Assembly: GCF_000445185.1 (NCBI RefSeq)
Contig: NZ_AVAF01000122.1
Coordinates: 62,001-126,000 of the forward strand
Reading direction: 5' to 3'
Length of the DNA: 64,000 bases
Source: Thermoanaerobacter sp. A7A
Lineage (GTDB): Bacteria > Bacillota > Thermoanaerobacteria > Thermoanaerobacterales > Thermoanaerobacteraceae
The position numbers were made by a program, and so were the translations under genes. Shown piece after piece: positions 1 to 10,132 of the stretch; position 1 is the first letter of the stretch, and every line of letters starts with the position of its first letter. Under the pieces are notes generated by a model. It ran no database searches, was not told the origin of the DNA, and saw only the letters and a list, made by a program, of their open reading frames with translations.

Positions 1-1
1 G

Positions 2-1069
2 ATTGCGAATGTAGAAAAGAAATTGTATGCGGTTCAATTCCATCCTGAAGTTTCACACACTCATAGAGGAACAGAGATTATAAGAAATTTCCTTTTTGAA
101 GTATGTGATTGCGCGGCAGATTGGACAATGGATTCTTTGATTGAGCAGACAGTAAAGGAAATAAAAGCGAAAGTAGGAAAACACAAAGCTGTATGTGCTC
201 TGTCTGGTGGTGTAGATTCTTCAGTGGCTGCTGTTTTAGTAGACAGAGCCATTCACGACCAATTGGTGTGCATTTTTGTTGATACAGGGCTTTTAAGGAA
301 AAACGAAGGAGATATGGTTATTGAAACTTTTAGAAAAAATTATGACATGAACATAATCCGGGTAGATGCAAAGGATAGATTTTTGTCACGACTTAAGGGA
401 GTTACGGATCCAGAAGAAAAGAGAAAAATTATTGGTAATGTTTTTATAGAAGTTTTTAAAGAAGAAGCTTTAAAGATAGGAGATGTGAAATTTTTGGTGC
501 AGGGTACTTTGTATCCTGATGTAATAGAAAGTGGCAATGGCGTGTCTTCTACTATTAAAAGTCACCACAATGTTGGAGGTTTGCCTGAAGATATAGGTTT
601 TGAACTTATTGAACCTTTGAGGATGCTTTTTAAAGACGAAGTAAGGCAAGTAGGAAAAGAATTGGGAATCCCCGAGGAAATATTGTATAGGCAACCTTTC
701 CCTGGACCAGGATTAGCAGTTCGAATCCTTGGTGAGGTTACAGAAGAGAAGTTGGAAATTTTGAGACAAGCTGACAGTATAGTTTTAAGAGAAATGAAAA
801 AGTTTGGCTGGTACAATAAAGTATGGCAATCTTTCGCGATTTTGCCTGGTATAAAAAGTGTTGGAGTTATGGGAGATGAGAGAACTTACGCCTATGCCAT
901 AATTTTGAGGGTAGTAGATAGCTACGACGGAATGACAGCAGATTGGACAAAGCTTCCTTATGAAATTTTAGAAAGTATATCTACTAGTATTACTAATGAA
1001 GTTCCGGGAATAAATCGAGTACTTTACGACATTACTTCTAAACCGCCTGCTACTATAGAGTGGGAATAG
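2..1069 (+). CDS. guaA: GMP synthase (glutamine-hydrolysing), C-terminal part; gene begins before the window
   Basis: Frame open from base 2; [11 protein letters not shown]-loop, [12 protein letters not shown] and C-terminal PPATIEWE. Confidence 0.97.
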   Translation: MANVEKKLYAVQFHPEVSHTHRGTEIIRNFLFEVCDCAADWTMDSLIEQTVKEIKAKVGKHKAVCALSGGVDSSVAAVLVDRAIHDQLVCIFVDTGLLRKNEGDMVIETFRKNYDMNIIRVDAKDRFLSRLKGVTDPEEKRKIIGNVFIEVFKEEALKIGDVKFLVQGTLYPDVIESGNGVSSTIKSHHNVGGLPEDIGFELIEPLRMLFKDEVRQVGKELGIPEEILYRQPFPGPGLAVRILGEVTEEKLEILRQADSIVLREMKKFGWYNKVWQSFAILPGIKSVGVMGDERTYAYAIILRVVDSYDGMTADWTKLPYEILESISTSITNEVPGINRVLYDITSKPPATIEWE

Positions 1070-1079
1070 ACGTTAAAAT

Positions 1080-1126
1080 GCCTCTGAACCCAGTAAAATA
1101 AAGGGTTTCAGAGGCTTAATTTTTGC
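1080..1126 (+). terminator. Rho-independent terminator after guaA
   Basis: GCCTCTGAACCC ... GGGTTTCAGAGGC stem followed by TTAATTTTT. Confidence 0.75.
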
Positions 1127-1148
1127 TCGTGGTAGCAGTTTGGAAGCA

Positions 1149-2258
1149 TTATTCTAAAATACCCGGATTTTTATCTGATTTTTGGCAAATATTAGGAGAA
1201 AATAACTCGTTCAGTTTACTGGAAACTTCCCCGTGCTTATTGGGGTATAAGTGGGCATATATTTCCAGAGTGGTCTCCACATTTTCATGGCCAAGACGCT
1301 CTGATATCAGCAGCGGGGAAAAACCAAGTTCAATCAATAACGATGCGTGGGAATGACGGATGTCATGAACACGTATCTTTTTTACCCCTGATTTCTTGCA
1401 ACCGCGGTCCATTTCACTTTGAAGGTAGTGCTTTGTATATTCAAAAAGGCGGTCCGAAGGCTCATAGTCCACCAGGCGGCCAGCGTAATCCTTCAGGATA
1501 TCCAGGAGGAAATCCGGTACAGTTATTACCCGGCGGCTCTTTGGAGTTTTTGGAGGAGAGATCACATCCTCTCCTCCGATCCTGGCGTAGCTCTTTGTTA
1601 TGCTTATCGTTTTAGCTTCAAAATTTACATCATTCAGAGTAAGGGCCAGGAGCTCTCCGGAGCGCATACCGGTCCAGAATAAGGTGTTAAAAATAGCATA
1701 CGATGCAGGCTTATCTGAAACAGCTTCAACAAAAAGCTGAAATTCATCTTTTGTCCAGAACTGCATAGCCTCGGCGTTCTTTTTACCGATAGATCCAGCG
1801 ACAGCTGCAGGATTGGTACTCAGTCCATAATAGCGCTTGGCAAAATTGAAAATGGCCGAAAGCTGATTATTTATCGTCTTGAGGTATGTTGGAGAATACT
1901 CGGCGTCATCATCCAGGAGCTCATTCTGCCATTTGCGTACCGTAGCGGCTGTTATAGCATTTACAGGTAAATCTTTAAAAGTTGGAAGTATTTTAGACTC
2001 AATGAGGTACTTCTTACTTTCGTATGTCGTGGAGCGGAGCCGCGATTTACAATCTTCCATGTATAGCTCCACCATAGAACCGAAGCTCATGTCACAGCTG
2101 CCGCTTTGCTTTTTTAGAAAGTCTCGCTCGTACTGGACAGCTTCGGATCTCTTCTGAAAGCCTCTCTTTTTGTGCTGACGCACGACACCGGCCCAGTCTT
2201 TATAGCGGAACCAGACATACCACGTTTTTCTCTCTTCATCTTTGTAAACTGGCAACAA
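1149..2258 (-). CDS. Phage-type tyrosine recombinase/integrase
   Basis: TGMRSGELLAL, HDIRHSHASLLIELG, LGHENVETTLEIYAHLYP. Confidence 0.95.
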   Translation of the reverse strand: MLPVYKDEERKTWYVWFRYKDWAGVVRQHKKRGFQKRSEAVQYERDFLKKQSGSCDMSFGSMVELYMEDCKSRLRSTTYESKKYLIESKILPTFKDLPVNAITAATVRKWQNELLDDDAEYSPTYLKTINNQLSAIFNFAKRYYGLSTNPAAVAGSIGKKNAEAMQFWTKDEFQLFVEAVSDKPASYAIFNTLFWTGMRSGELLALTLNDVNFEAKTISITKSYARIGGEDVISPPKTPKSRRVITVPDFLLDILKDYAGRLVDYEPSDRLFEYTKHYLQSEMDRGCKKSGVKKIRVHDIRHSHASLLIELGFSPLLISERLGHENVETTLEIYAHLYPNKHGEVSSKLNELFSPNICQKSDKNPGILE

Positions 2259-2308
2259 ACCGCCTCCCTTCCTAAAAAGTCAGTAGCATATCATCAGGGC
2301 AAATCTTA

Positions 2309-2824
2309 TCAAGCCGATTGAGAGGGGGCCCCTTCAAATACTGTCCTATTCCTTAAAACATAGTCTCTCATCCACCAATCGAATGCGACCAAGAAAACAC
2401 CAATCACACCTCCCAGGACGAGGTTCACAATTGCAAAAGCAATTAACCAATTGCGCCGGCTGTCATACCAGGGCACGATCGCAGGATTGCCGGCGTATAT
2501 GCTCTTTACAGAGCGCAGCCTCATAATCGCATTAATGATATTCCATACACCGGCAGCTGCAGTCCACACAAGTACCAGTTGGACCACACCAATTATTAAC
2601 CAGAGGATGCCCGATACTGTTTCATACTTTTTGATACGATTGGCCACTTGGTCCGCAGCAGATGGAGCTGTAGCCTGTTTGAACTGTTTACGGGAAATTC
2701 CTGGAGGCTTTATCCGGAGCCGGGTACCGCAAGTAGGGCATTCGACAGTAAAACCGGAATCCGCTGTGGGTTCTTCTGTAACAAATTGATTGCCACATTT
2801 GCAGTTAACATTTATAGAAGCCAT
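2309..2824 (-). CDS. Membrane protein with N-terminal zinc-ribbon-like motif
   Basis: CKCGNQF...CPTCGTRL then hydrophobic helices; SD ggagg before ATG at 2824. Confidence 0.6.
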   Translation of the reverse strand: MASINVNCKCGNQFVTEEPTADSGFTVECPTCGTRLRIKPPGISRKQFKQATAPSAADQVANRIKKYETVSGILWLIIGVVQLVLVWTAAAGVWNIINAIMRLRSVKSIYAGNPAIVPWYDSRRNWLIAFAIVNLVLGGVIGVFLVAFDWWMRDYVLRNRTVFEGAPSQSA

Positions 2825-2891
2825 AACTTCTCCTCCCTTCATAAAATCCCAGCCGCTTAAGGCCGGGACTATTTTTAATTGGATTTATATA

Positions 2892-3464
2892 TTAATCTCT
2901 CTTGTCATGCTCTGCCATGGAATTAATAAGCCGCTCCAATGCTTCGATTACTTTTGCTTGCTGCAGACGTGGAAGCAGTCTACTTATGATTTTTGCGATT
3001 TCCGGAGGAGTATAGGAGCTGCCGGCCTTGTTTATTTCCTGGTTTAGTTTATAGCTTATAATATCAACACTTTCCGAGCTTTCTCCATGTTTCACGGAAT
3101 ATATATAAGTCATTACTTCAAGCAGAAAGTTCTCGAAGTTTGGATCCGAGAGTAACAAGTCAAGGGTAGGCTGAAGCTCAGGCGGAACGGACTTCAAAAA
3201 AACGATTGCCTTATCAGATAATGGAAGTTCAAATGTATTTGCTATTGCCTGATTTTCTACTGAACGATAGTCCGATCTGCCCAGGAGATAGTCCGCTGTA
3301 ACACCAAAAAAATCTGCGGCTTTGATAATAAACGAAGCATCAGGCTGGCGCTCACCCCTTTCATAATATCCAAGAGCGGAGCGGGAAACATTCAAGCTTT
3401 TTGCAGCCATTTCTTGTGATATTCCCATTTCTTCACGAAGTTTTAGGAGCATTTTATCTATCAT
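2892..3464 (-). CDS. cI-like XRE-family repressor
   Basis: N-terminal HTH_3 (LREEMGISQEMAAKSLNVSRSALGYYERGERQPD); divergent from cro-like gene. Confidence 0.85.
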   Translation of the reverse strand: MIDKMLLKLREEMGISQEMAAKSLNVSRSALGYYERGERQPDASFIIKAADFFGVTADYLLGRSDYRSVENQAIANTFELPLSDKAIVFLKSVPPELQPTLDLLLSDPNFENFLLEVMTYIYSVKHGESSESVDIISYKLNQEINKAGSSYTPPEIAKIISRLLPRLQQAKVIEALERLINSMAEHDKRD

Positions 3465-3507
3465 TGATATCCTCCGTTCTGTGTGTAAACGTGACCTGAT
3501 GTGTTCA

Positions 3508-3536
3508 GTATAATACAACGTGACACTTTTGTCAAC
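3508..3536 (-). promoter_or_regulatory. Promoter of the cI-like repressor
   Basis: Minus strand TTGACA-N17-TATACT. Confidence 0.65.
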
Positions 3537-3620
3537 AAAATTCCATTGACTAAAGACGAGCAGTGTGATAATATGTGCTTATAAATGTGGCAATATTTAA
3601 GTAAAGGAGGCCAAAATGCC

Positions 3621-3839
3621 ATGATTGTGGCAAATACAAAATTATTAAAGACGGAGAGGGTAAAGCGCGGATTGAGTAAAACCGATCTGGCGAAAAAACT
3701 TGGAGTAAATCATTCTGTCATTGTTCGGGTAGAACAGGCAAAAGGTACAAGCCCGAGAACAGCTAAAGCAATATGCGATTTCTTTAACCTGCCATTTGAA
3801 GAGCTGTTCACTATTGTAGAGCAGTCAAGCGGGAGGTAG
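3621..3839 (+). CDS. Cro-like XRE-family regulator
   Basis: HTH: RGLSKTDLAKKLGVNHSVIVRVEQAKGTSPRTAKAICDFFN. Confidence 0.75.
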   Translation: MIVANTKLLKTERVKRGLSKTDLAKKLGVNHSVIVRVEQAKGTSPRTAKAICDFFNLPFEELFTIVEQSSGR

Positions 3840-3884
3840 GGAAATGGATAGCATATTAATAGCTCCAGGATTGGAGGTGCGAGC

Positions 3885-4922
3885 ATGGCCCGACCTCAAA
3901 AAGAAGGATTAGATTACTTCCCACTCGATGTGGATATGGATCAAGACGACAAAATAGCCCTTATTGAAGCAAGATACGGATTAATAGGCTTTGGAGTAGT
4001 GATCAGGCTGTTCATGAAAATTTATAAAAACAGTTATTTTTATGAATGGACAGAGAAAGAACAGTTACTATTTGCAAGGCGGGTTAATGTAGACATTAAT
4101 GTAATTAATGAAATCATAAACGATTGCTTAAAATGGGGCATCTTTGATAAATCCATATATGAAAAGCACAAGGTATTGACTTCGCGCGGTATCCAAAGGC
4201 GATATTTGAAGGCAGCAGATAGAAGACAAAGAGTTCAGATAAGCTCGGCATACTTGCTTTTAGATGATGAGGAAGTTAATGCATTCAAAAACTTAGTTAT
4301 TGTCAACAATAACCCCCATTCAAGCGGTAATAATGCTGACATTAATCCCCAAAGCAAAGAAAAGAACAGTAAAAAAGAAAGTAAAGAAGAGAAAACAGTA
4401 ATTACTTCGACTGATGCTGATAGTGGCCCAGAACAAAAAGATATTCGATCAGGCGAGAGCCTAACGGTTGAAGAGGTAAAAATGGCCGGAATGGCAGCAG
4501 GAAAAGAAACCTGCGAACAGCCCTCCAAGACCCTGGTTGAAAGAAGGTTTGACGAGTTCTGGGCGGCTTATCCAAAGAAGGTAGGCAAGAAAGCGGCCTG
4601 GGCGGCCTGGAAAAAGGTAAAGCCGGATGCGGAACTGTTTGACAAAATCATGACGGCCATAAGTAAAGCTAAAGCAACGGAGCAATGGCAAAGGGAAAAC
4701 GGCAGATTTATTCCGAACCCAACAACCTGGCTGAACCAGGGACGATGGGATGATGAATACGAGGAGGGACCGATAAATGGAGTCAATAGCAAGCATTTTG
4801 ACGGGTATAACCAGCAACCAGCGGTCAGCCCGCCGGGAAACGAAGGTAAGAGGGATGCCCTTGCAGGTTTCAAGAGAGCCGAAGTTCTTGATTTATATTC
4901 ACGATCAATAAAGGGGAAATAA
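3885..4922 (+). CDS. Phage replication protein with Lin1244/Lin1753-like (DUF4373-type) N-terminus
   Basis: YFPLDVDMDQDDKIALIEARYGLIGFGVVIRLFMKIY; C-terminal FDEFWAAYPKKVGKKAAWAAWKKV. Confidence 0.75.
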   Translation: MARPQKEGLDYFPLDVDMDQDDKIALIEARYGLIGFGVVIRLFMKIYKNSYFYEWTEKEQLLFARRVNVDINVINEIINDCLKWGIFDKSIYEKHKVLTSRGIQRRYLKAADRRQRVQISSAYLLLDDEEVNAFKNLVIVNNNPHSSGNNADINPQSKEKNSKKESKEEKTVITSTDADSGPEQKDIRSGESLTVEEVKMAGMAAGKETCEQPSKTLVERRFDEFWAAYPKKVGKKAAWAAWKKVKPDAELFDKIMTAISKAKATEQWQRENGRFIPNPTTWLNQGRWDDEYEEGPINGVNSKHFDGYNQQPAVSPPGNEGKRDALAGFKRAEVLDLYSRSIKGK

Positions 4923-5042
4923 GACTATGGTTGCTAACAAGCAAAAATAAAAACGAGAGCATTTAAAACAGCTCCCGCTCCGTTTTAGCCCAATATCCAC
5001 AATCTTTTTTAATATTCTATCACGGAGAGGGGGTTATTACAA

Positions 5043-5726
5043 GTGACAAATGAGGAGTTGGCAACCATGGCCGCGCATGGAGATATTGAAAGCTTGAATA
5101 AATTATATTTGGCGGTAAGACCTCTACTCTACAAGCTAATAGAACACTACTTCCCCCTATGTAAAAAAAGTTTAGTGGAACCAGATGATTTGCTGCAGTG
5201 CGGCTATTTTGTTGTTTTAGAAGCGGTGAAATATTTTACACCTGAAAAAGGCCTAAAATTTACCTCATATTTGGGATATTGCGTGCAAAAGGTTTGTCTT
5301 GAGGAGTTAGGGTTCAGAAAAAAACACGTAGAAACTATTTCACTTGAGACACCATTGTCAGATGATGAATCGTTTACTTTGGGCGATACGATAGAGGATC
5401 CTACTGCAGATACATACAGCTATTGCGAGCTAAATGATATGCAAATAATAGTCCGACAAGAAATAGAAAGGCTTCCTCCCCGTGAGCAATGTGTGATATA
5501 TGGCATTTTCTATTATGAAAAGACAATAGAGGCACTCGCCCAGGAGTTAGGATGGGAACGCGGATCAGTTATTTCAGCGAGAGATGCTGCTTTTAACCAA
5601 TTACGACGCTCAAAGGCTATAAGAGAATTAAGAAAGGCCTATAACTGGAACAATAAACAGCCAAGCTACCTTGATCCGGAAAAATTAATCGTTCTATTGG
5701 GGGATAGCGGGCTTGAACCCATATAA
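5043..5726 (+). CDS. Phage-encoded sigma-70-family factor
   Basis: Region 2-like DDLLQCGYFVVLEAVKYFTPEKGLKFTSYLGYCV; region 4-like IERLPPREQCVIYGIFYYEKTIEALAQELG. Confidence 0.75.
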   Translation: MTNEELATMAAHGDIESLNKLYLAVRPLLYKLIEHYFPLCKKSLVEPDDLLQCGYFVVLEAVKYFTPEKGLKFTSYLGYCVQKVCLEELGFRKKHVETISLETPLSDDESFTLGDTIEDPTADTYSYCELNDMQIIVRQEIERLPPREQCVIYGIFYYEKTIEALAQELGWERGSVISARDAAFNQLRRSKAIRELRKAYNWNNKQPSYLDPEKLIVLLGDSGLEPI

Positions 5727-5743
5727 GAAAAGGAGGGGGAATT

Positions 5744-6187
5744 ATGGAGGTTAGTATCACAAAATTCATTGAGCTGGAAGATTGCTCAAAAATGACTATA
5801 AAGAAGCGTTATGAAACTGTCAGGCGAGCTTTGAATCGATTTAAATATAAAAAGTCAAGCCCCGAAGAGAGAAAAATCCTTGTGGAGGCAATGCAGAAAT
5901 ATAAGAGCTTGGCCATAAGAGAAGAAAAGGCCAGAATTTACAATGTGTTGTTATATTACTATTTTTCAAGCCGCCCTTTGACAGATAAACAATTGATGAA
6001 ATTATTTAACATTGACCGAAGGACCGTATATAAGGACATAGACAGAGGCGTAAAGGACCTGACGGTTATTTTATATGGTATCGGTGGGATTGAGTTGCTT
6101 CCGGAAGAGGAAAGTCCGGATTTTATAAAAGCTAAACTCCAGGAGGCAATAACAAAAAAACTAACTGAAGAATTTGGGAGGAGGTGA
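5744..6187 (+). CDS. Phage HTH regulatory protein
   Basis: SRPLTDKQLMKLFNIDRRTVYKDIDRGVKDL helix-turn-helix. Confidence 0.5.
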   Translation: MEVSITKFIELEDCSKMTIKKRYETVRRALNRFKYKKSSPEERKILVEAMQKYKSLAIREEKARIYNVLLYYYFSSRPLTDKQLMKLFNIDRRTVYKDIDRGVKDLTVILYGIGGIELLPEEESPDFIKAKLQEAITKKLTEEFGRR

Positions 6188-6192
6188 GAGTG

Positions 6193-6492
6193 ATGTTCCC
6201 TACTGCAGAGTTTAGAAATGAGGAAAGAGCCAAGTACATCGAAAAGCTAAAACAGCGCCAGGAGCTCAAACGGCAGCAAGAGGAGAGGGAAGCTGCAGCG
6301 AGGAAGGCTGCTGAAAAGACGCCATATGAAAAAAGCTTGGACAAGCTAAAAGAAGCCAAAGAGTTCATTAACAGCATTCAGATAGGCAGCCCAATGAACG
6401 AAGGATATATAGCCGCTGCACTAAAGCAAATATGCGACATTTTGGACTTTTGCTTGAATGAAATCAAGCCAGAAAACAGCTCGGAGGAATAG
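6193..6492 (+). CDS. Hypothetical phage protein, charged coiled coil
   Basis: ORF with strong SD ggaggtga; no recognised domain. Confidence 0.5.
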   Translation: MFPTAEFRNEERAKYIEKLKQRQELKRQQEEREAAARKAAEKTPYEKSLDKLKEAKEFINSIQIGSPMNEGYIAAALKQICDILDFCLNEIKPENSSEE

Positions 6493-6655
6493 TCCGGGAA
6501 GCTATAAGCAGAAAGGAGGGATAACGTGAAAAGCGGAAAGTTAAAGGGAAAAGGCTATATAAGTGCATTAGTCAGCAACTTTCTTTGCTGCGTTAGAGGA
6601 CCTCCCTCCTAAAGTTCATCCAATAAAAAAATACTGCAGAAAGGAGGAAAAGAGA

Positions 6656-9600
6656 ATGGCTGAACCTTTTCGAATTGAGATACCAATAAGCATCAAGGAT
6701 AACACAGATCCCGGAGTGTCCCAGGCTAAAAATAAGCTGAATGCCTTTGATAAAGCAAGTCAAAGGACCCAGGAACGGCTGGAACAGATGAATAAAACCC
6801 GATACCAGATCATCCTTGAGGCTTTAGATAGAGCTTCAAGTATAGTCGGTACTGTTTCATCTAAAGCTCGCAGCATAGCGGGTAAGACGTTTAGCTTCAC
6901 GATGAAAGTAATCGACCTGGCCACGGCACCGTTAAGGGCCCTATGGAACTTCGCGACGTCCATACAAGGCGCCATACTCGGTGCGACCGGTGCATTTGCC
7001 GGCATTTATAAACCGATGGAAATCGCCGGCGATTTCGAGCAGACACAGATCGCATTTGAAACCATGCTAAAAAGCGCCGAGAAGGCAGAAAAATTCCTGA
7101 AGGAAGCGTCACAGTTCGCGAACAAAACACCGTTCGAATTTCCGGAACTGATCAACAGTAGTAAGCTGCTGATGGCCTTCGGTTTTGAAGCAGACAAAGT
7201 GCTCGATATGTTAAAGACCATAGGCGACACGGCCAGCGGCCTGGGAGCCGGTTCTGAAGGAATAGACCGTATAACGAGAGCACTCGGCCAGATGAGAGCG
7301 AAAGGACGAGCACAGGCAGAGGAACTCCTGCAGCTTCAGGAGCTTGGTGTACCAGCCAACCAAATACTGCAAGAAGAGCTCGGCCTAACCGGAGAACAGA
7401 TCGCAAACATCGGTAAAGAGAGTATAGAGGCCTCGAAGGTAATAGACGCATTGCTGCGAGGCATGGAAAAGCGCTTCGGCGGCATGATGGACAATCAATC
7501 CAGGACGGCCAAAGGCATGATTTCAACCCTGAAAGACACGCTTCAAAACTCCCTGTTAAGACAATGGGGAGAAGGCCTATGGGCAGGAATTAAACCAGGA
7601 CTTGAAAAACTCACCACCTGGATAGACGAGAACCAGGATATCATCGCTCAATGGGGAGAGGCCTGGAAGAAAGCCGGAGCAAATATTTCCAAGTGGGTAA
7701 TGGCCAGAGTGGACGATTTAAGAAACAGCATACAACGCATGGTTAACTCCCAGGAATGGAAGGACGCGAAAAACTTCGGAGAAAAGCTGAAGATAGCCTG
7801 GGACAAGATCATAGCGCAGCCGTTCAACGAATGGTGGAATTCAACCGGCAAGGCCTGGCTTGCAGACAAAGCCAGCAAAATCGGTGAAGGAATAGGAACT
7901 GCGCTCTCCGCAGGATTGCTGGCCATACTCGGAATAGACGCAAAAGGTGCCGTAGAGGAAGGAACCAGCATAGGAGCTTCATTCGCTGAAGGTTTCCAAA
8001 AAGGATTTGATGGCGAGAAGGTAGGCGAGGCGATCTTAAACGCCATAAAAGGTGTATTCAAGGACGCAGGAACGCTGCTCCCAGGAGGAGAGAAACCAAC
8101 CAGTACATCCTGGCTGTCTGCCGGCGCAATAGCATTGGCGCTTCAAAAGCTTGGAATTTTCAAGCTGTTAGGCAAAGGCGGCAAGGGTTTAATTAATCTC
8201 CTTGGGAAAGGGAGCAAGGATGGAGTACCGGCAGCAACAGGATCTCTTGTCCCTGACAGTTTCATAACTTCCACTATGGCCGTTACGGCCTCTGTAGTTT
8301 ACATCAATGGCCCAACGATTGGAGGAGGCGGAAGCGGGGGCAAAATCATAAACAACATTCCAAGCTTACCTGGAGGAGGACCTGCGACAATACCAAAGCT
8401 TCCTGGAGGAGGATCGCCTCTTGCTTTACCGGGCGCCGCCGGAGCGGCAGGAAAGGCAATAAATACTGTGAAGCTTGCTAATGGCACATATGTAGCGTCA
8501 GGAGGTGCGTTAACAACAGGCCTGGCCAAGTTAGGAGTAGCACTCGGCAGCGGTGCAACAACTGCTAGCGGAGCTGCAGCGGTCGGAGGTGCCTCGATTG
8601 CTGGAATTATCGGCGGCATTCTTGGACTTGGATCAGCTGGTATTGATGTTTACCAGGGAATAAAAGCGAGCAAGGCCGGCAATAGCAAAGCTGCTAAAGA
8701 TGAATATGTAACAGCAGGGACCAAGGCTGGCATGGTCGGCGCGGGAGCTGCTGCAGGCGCTGCCATTGGCGCTTTATTTGGAGGCATAGGTGCGGTACCA
8801 GGAGCGCTTATAGGAGCGGGAATCGGTGGAGCTGCCGCACTTTTCACCGGAGATAAAGCAGGAAAAGCCCTATCGGACGCGACAGACAAAGACGGAGCTC
8901 TGACAAAGTTCTGGGAAAACACCAAGCAATGGGCAAGTAACACATGGGACTCCATCAAAACCGGAGCTTCAAACGCCGGATCCTGGGTGGCCGAGAAGTG
9001 GAACGCAGCAGGAGACTGGATAAGCAACAAATGGAGTAGCTTCAGCGACTGGTTCGACACTTCGGTATGGACCCCGGTAAAAGACGCGGCACAAGCTGCA
9101 GGTGAATGGGTAAGCCAGAGATGGGATGAAGCCAGGACGTGGATCGGAGACAGATGGTCTGATTTTTCTTCCTGGTTTGACGAATCCATATGGACCCCAG
9201 TAAGCAATGCAGCGCAGGCAGCCGGCCAATGGGTAAGTGACCGCTGGAACGAGGCAAGGACATGGATAGGCGAACGCTGGTCCGACTTTTCAACATGGTT
9301 TGAAGAGAGCATATGGACCCCGGTCAAAACAGGAGCCCAGGCGGCAGGTCAGTGGGTAAGCGAAAGATGGAGCGAGGCCAAGGCCTGGGTAAGCGAGACA
9401 TGGGGAACTGTAAGCACCTGGTTTGATGAAACGGTATGGCAGCCGGTAAAAAGCGCAGCACTGACAGCCGGAGCATGGCTGGGAGATCAGTTCACAGCGG
9501 CAAAGAACGCCATAAGCGAGGCCTGGTCCGGAGTATCCGACTGGTTCTCAAATAACGTATGGGAGCCCATCAAGAACGGAGCAACCAAAGCATGGGAATG

Positions 9601-10132
9601 GGTAGGCGAGAAGCTCGGCGGCATTGGCGAATGGATCGGAGACCTGGGCCAAAAAGGCTCAAAGGAAACCGGCCTGACAACCAGCAAGGGCAAAGGCAGT
9701 ATCCTCGAACATGCATACGGCGGAATTATGACAAAACCGCACATGGGCATCGTGGCCGAGGACGGAGCCGAAAGCCTTATCCCGTTAAGCCCAAGCAAGA
9801 GACAAAGAGGCCTTGATTTATGGCAGCGGACCGGTGAACTTCTCGGAGTCAGGGCCTACGAAGACGGCGGAATAGTAGGCGAGGAACCGGAGGAAATCCC
9901 AGTGGCGTCCGCAACCGGAAAAGCCGGCCAGAACATCACCATCAAGGTGGAAGTCAAGGCAGAGCCTAAATTCACGATTGAAGGCTCCGGAGACGCCACC
10001 GATGAAAACAAGGTACTGGCTGTCCTGAAGGCCTACATCCGCGAAATGACCGACGACATAGGAGACGAGCTGGCAGAGAGACTGGCTCGCATATTCGCTA
10101 ATATGCCGGTGAAAGGAGGAGCTGAAGCTTGA
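6656..10132 (+). CDS. Phage tail tape measure protein
   Basis: Tape-measure domain (FEQTQIAFETMLKSAEKAEKFLKEASQFANKTPFEFPELINSSKLLMAFGF), Gly/Ala hydrophobic stretches, Trp-rich C-terminal repeats. Confidence 0.9.
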   Translation: MAEPFRIEIPISIKDNTDPGVSQAKNKLNAFDKASQRTQERLEQMNKTRYQIILEALDRASSIVGTVSSKARSIAGKTFSFTMKVIDLATAPLRALWNFATSIQGAILGATGAFAGIYKPMEIAGDFEQTQIAFETMLKSAEKAEKFLKEASQFANKTPFEFPELINSSKLLMAFGFEADKVLDMLKTIGDTASGLGAGSEGIDRITRALGQMRAKGRAQAEELLQLQELGVPANQILQEELGLTGEQIANIGKESIEASKVIDALLRGMEKRFGGMMDNQSRTAKGMISTLKDTLQNSLLRQWGEGLWAGIKPGLEKLTTWIDENQDIIAQWGEAWKKAGANISKWVMARVDDLRNSIQRMVNSQEWKDAKNFGEKLKIAWDKIIAQPFNEWWNSTGKAWLADKASKIGEGIGTALSAGLLAILGIDAKGAVEEGTSIGASFAEGFQKGFDGEKVGEAILNAIKGVFKDAGTLLPGGEKPTSTSWLSAGAIALALQKLGIFKLLGKGGKGLINLLGKGSKDGVPAATGSLVPDSFITSTMAVTASVVYINGPTIGGGGSGGKIINNIPSLPGGGPATIPKLPGGGSPLALPGAAGAAGKAINTVKLANGTYVASGGALTTGLAKLGVALGSGATTASGAAAVGGASIAGIIGGILGLGSAGIDVYQGIKASKAGNSKAAKDEYVTAGTKAGMVGAGAAAGAAIGALFGGIGAVPGALIGAGIGGAAALFTGDKAGKALSDATDKDGALTKFWENTKQWASNTWDSIKTGASNAGSWVAEKWNAAGDWISNKWSSFSDWFDTSVWTPVKDAAQAAGEWVSQRWDEARTWIGDRWSDFSSWFDESIWTPVSNAAQAAGQWVSDRWNEARTWIGERWSDFSTWFEESIWTPVKTGAQAAGQWVSERWSEAKAWVSETWGTVSTWFDETVWQPVKSAALTAGAWLGDQFTAAKNAISEAWSGVSDWFSNNVWEPIKNGATKAWEWVGEKLGGIGEWIGDLGQKGSKETGLTTSKGKGSILEHAYGGIMTKPHMGIVAEDGAESLIPLSPSKRQRGLDLWQRTGELLGVRAYEDGGIVGEEPEEIPVASATGKAGQNITIKVEVKAEPKFTIEGSGDATDENKVLAVLKAYIREMTDDIGDELAERLARIFANMPVKGGAEA
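9068..9562 (+). repeat. In-frame 123-bp (41-aa) tandem repeat in the tape-measure gene
   Basis: WTPV/WQPV/WEPI codons start at 9068, 9191, 9314, 9437 and 9560, exactly 123 bp apart. Confidence 0.9.

Noticed and set aside
1343-1682. Plus-strand ORFs overlapping the integrase
   Set aside because: Antisense to the integrase with its conserved motifs; no SD or recognisable domain.
3521-3545. TTTTGTCAACAAAATT near the cI-like promoter as a third copy of the MITE-like end
   Set aside because: Only a ~12-bp match that overlaps the -35 box (TTGACA); expected by chance in AT-rich DNA.
8650-9327. 225-aa minus-strand ORF inside the tape-measure gene
   Set aside because: Antisense to a well-supported coding sequence and low complexity; open frame follows from the repeat composition.
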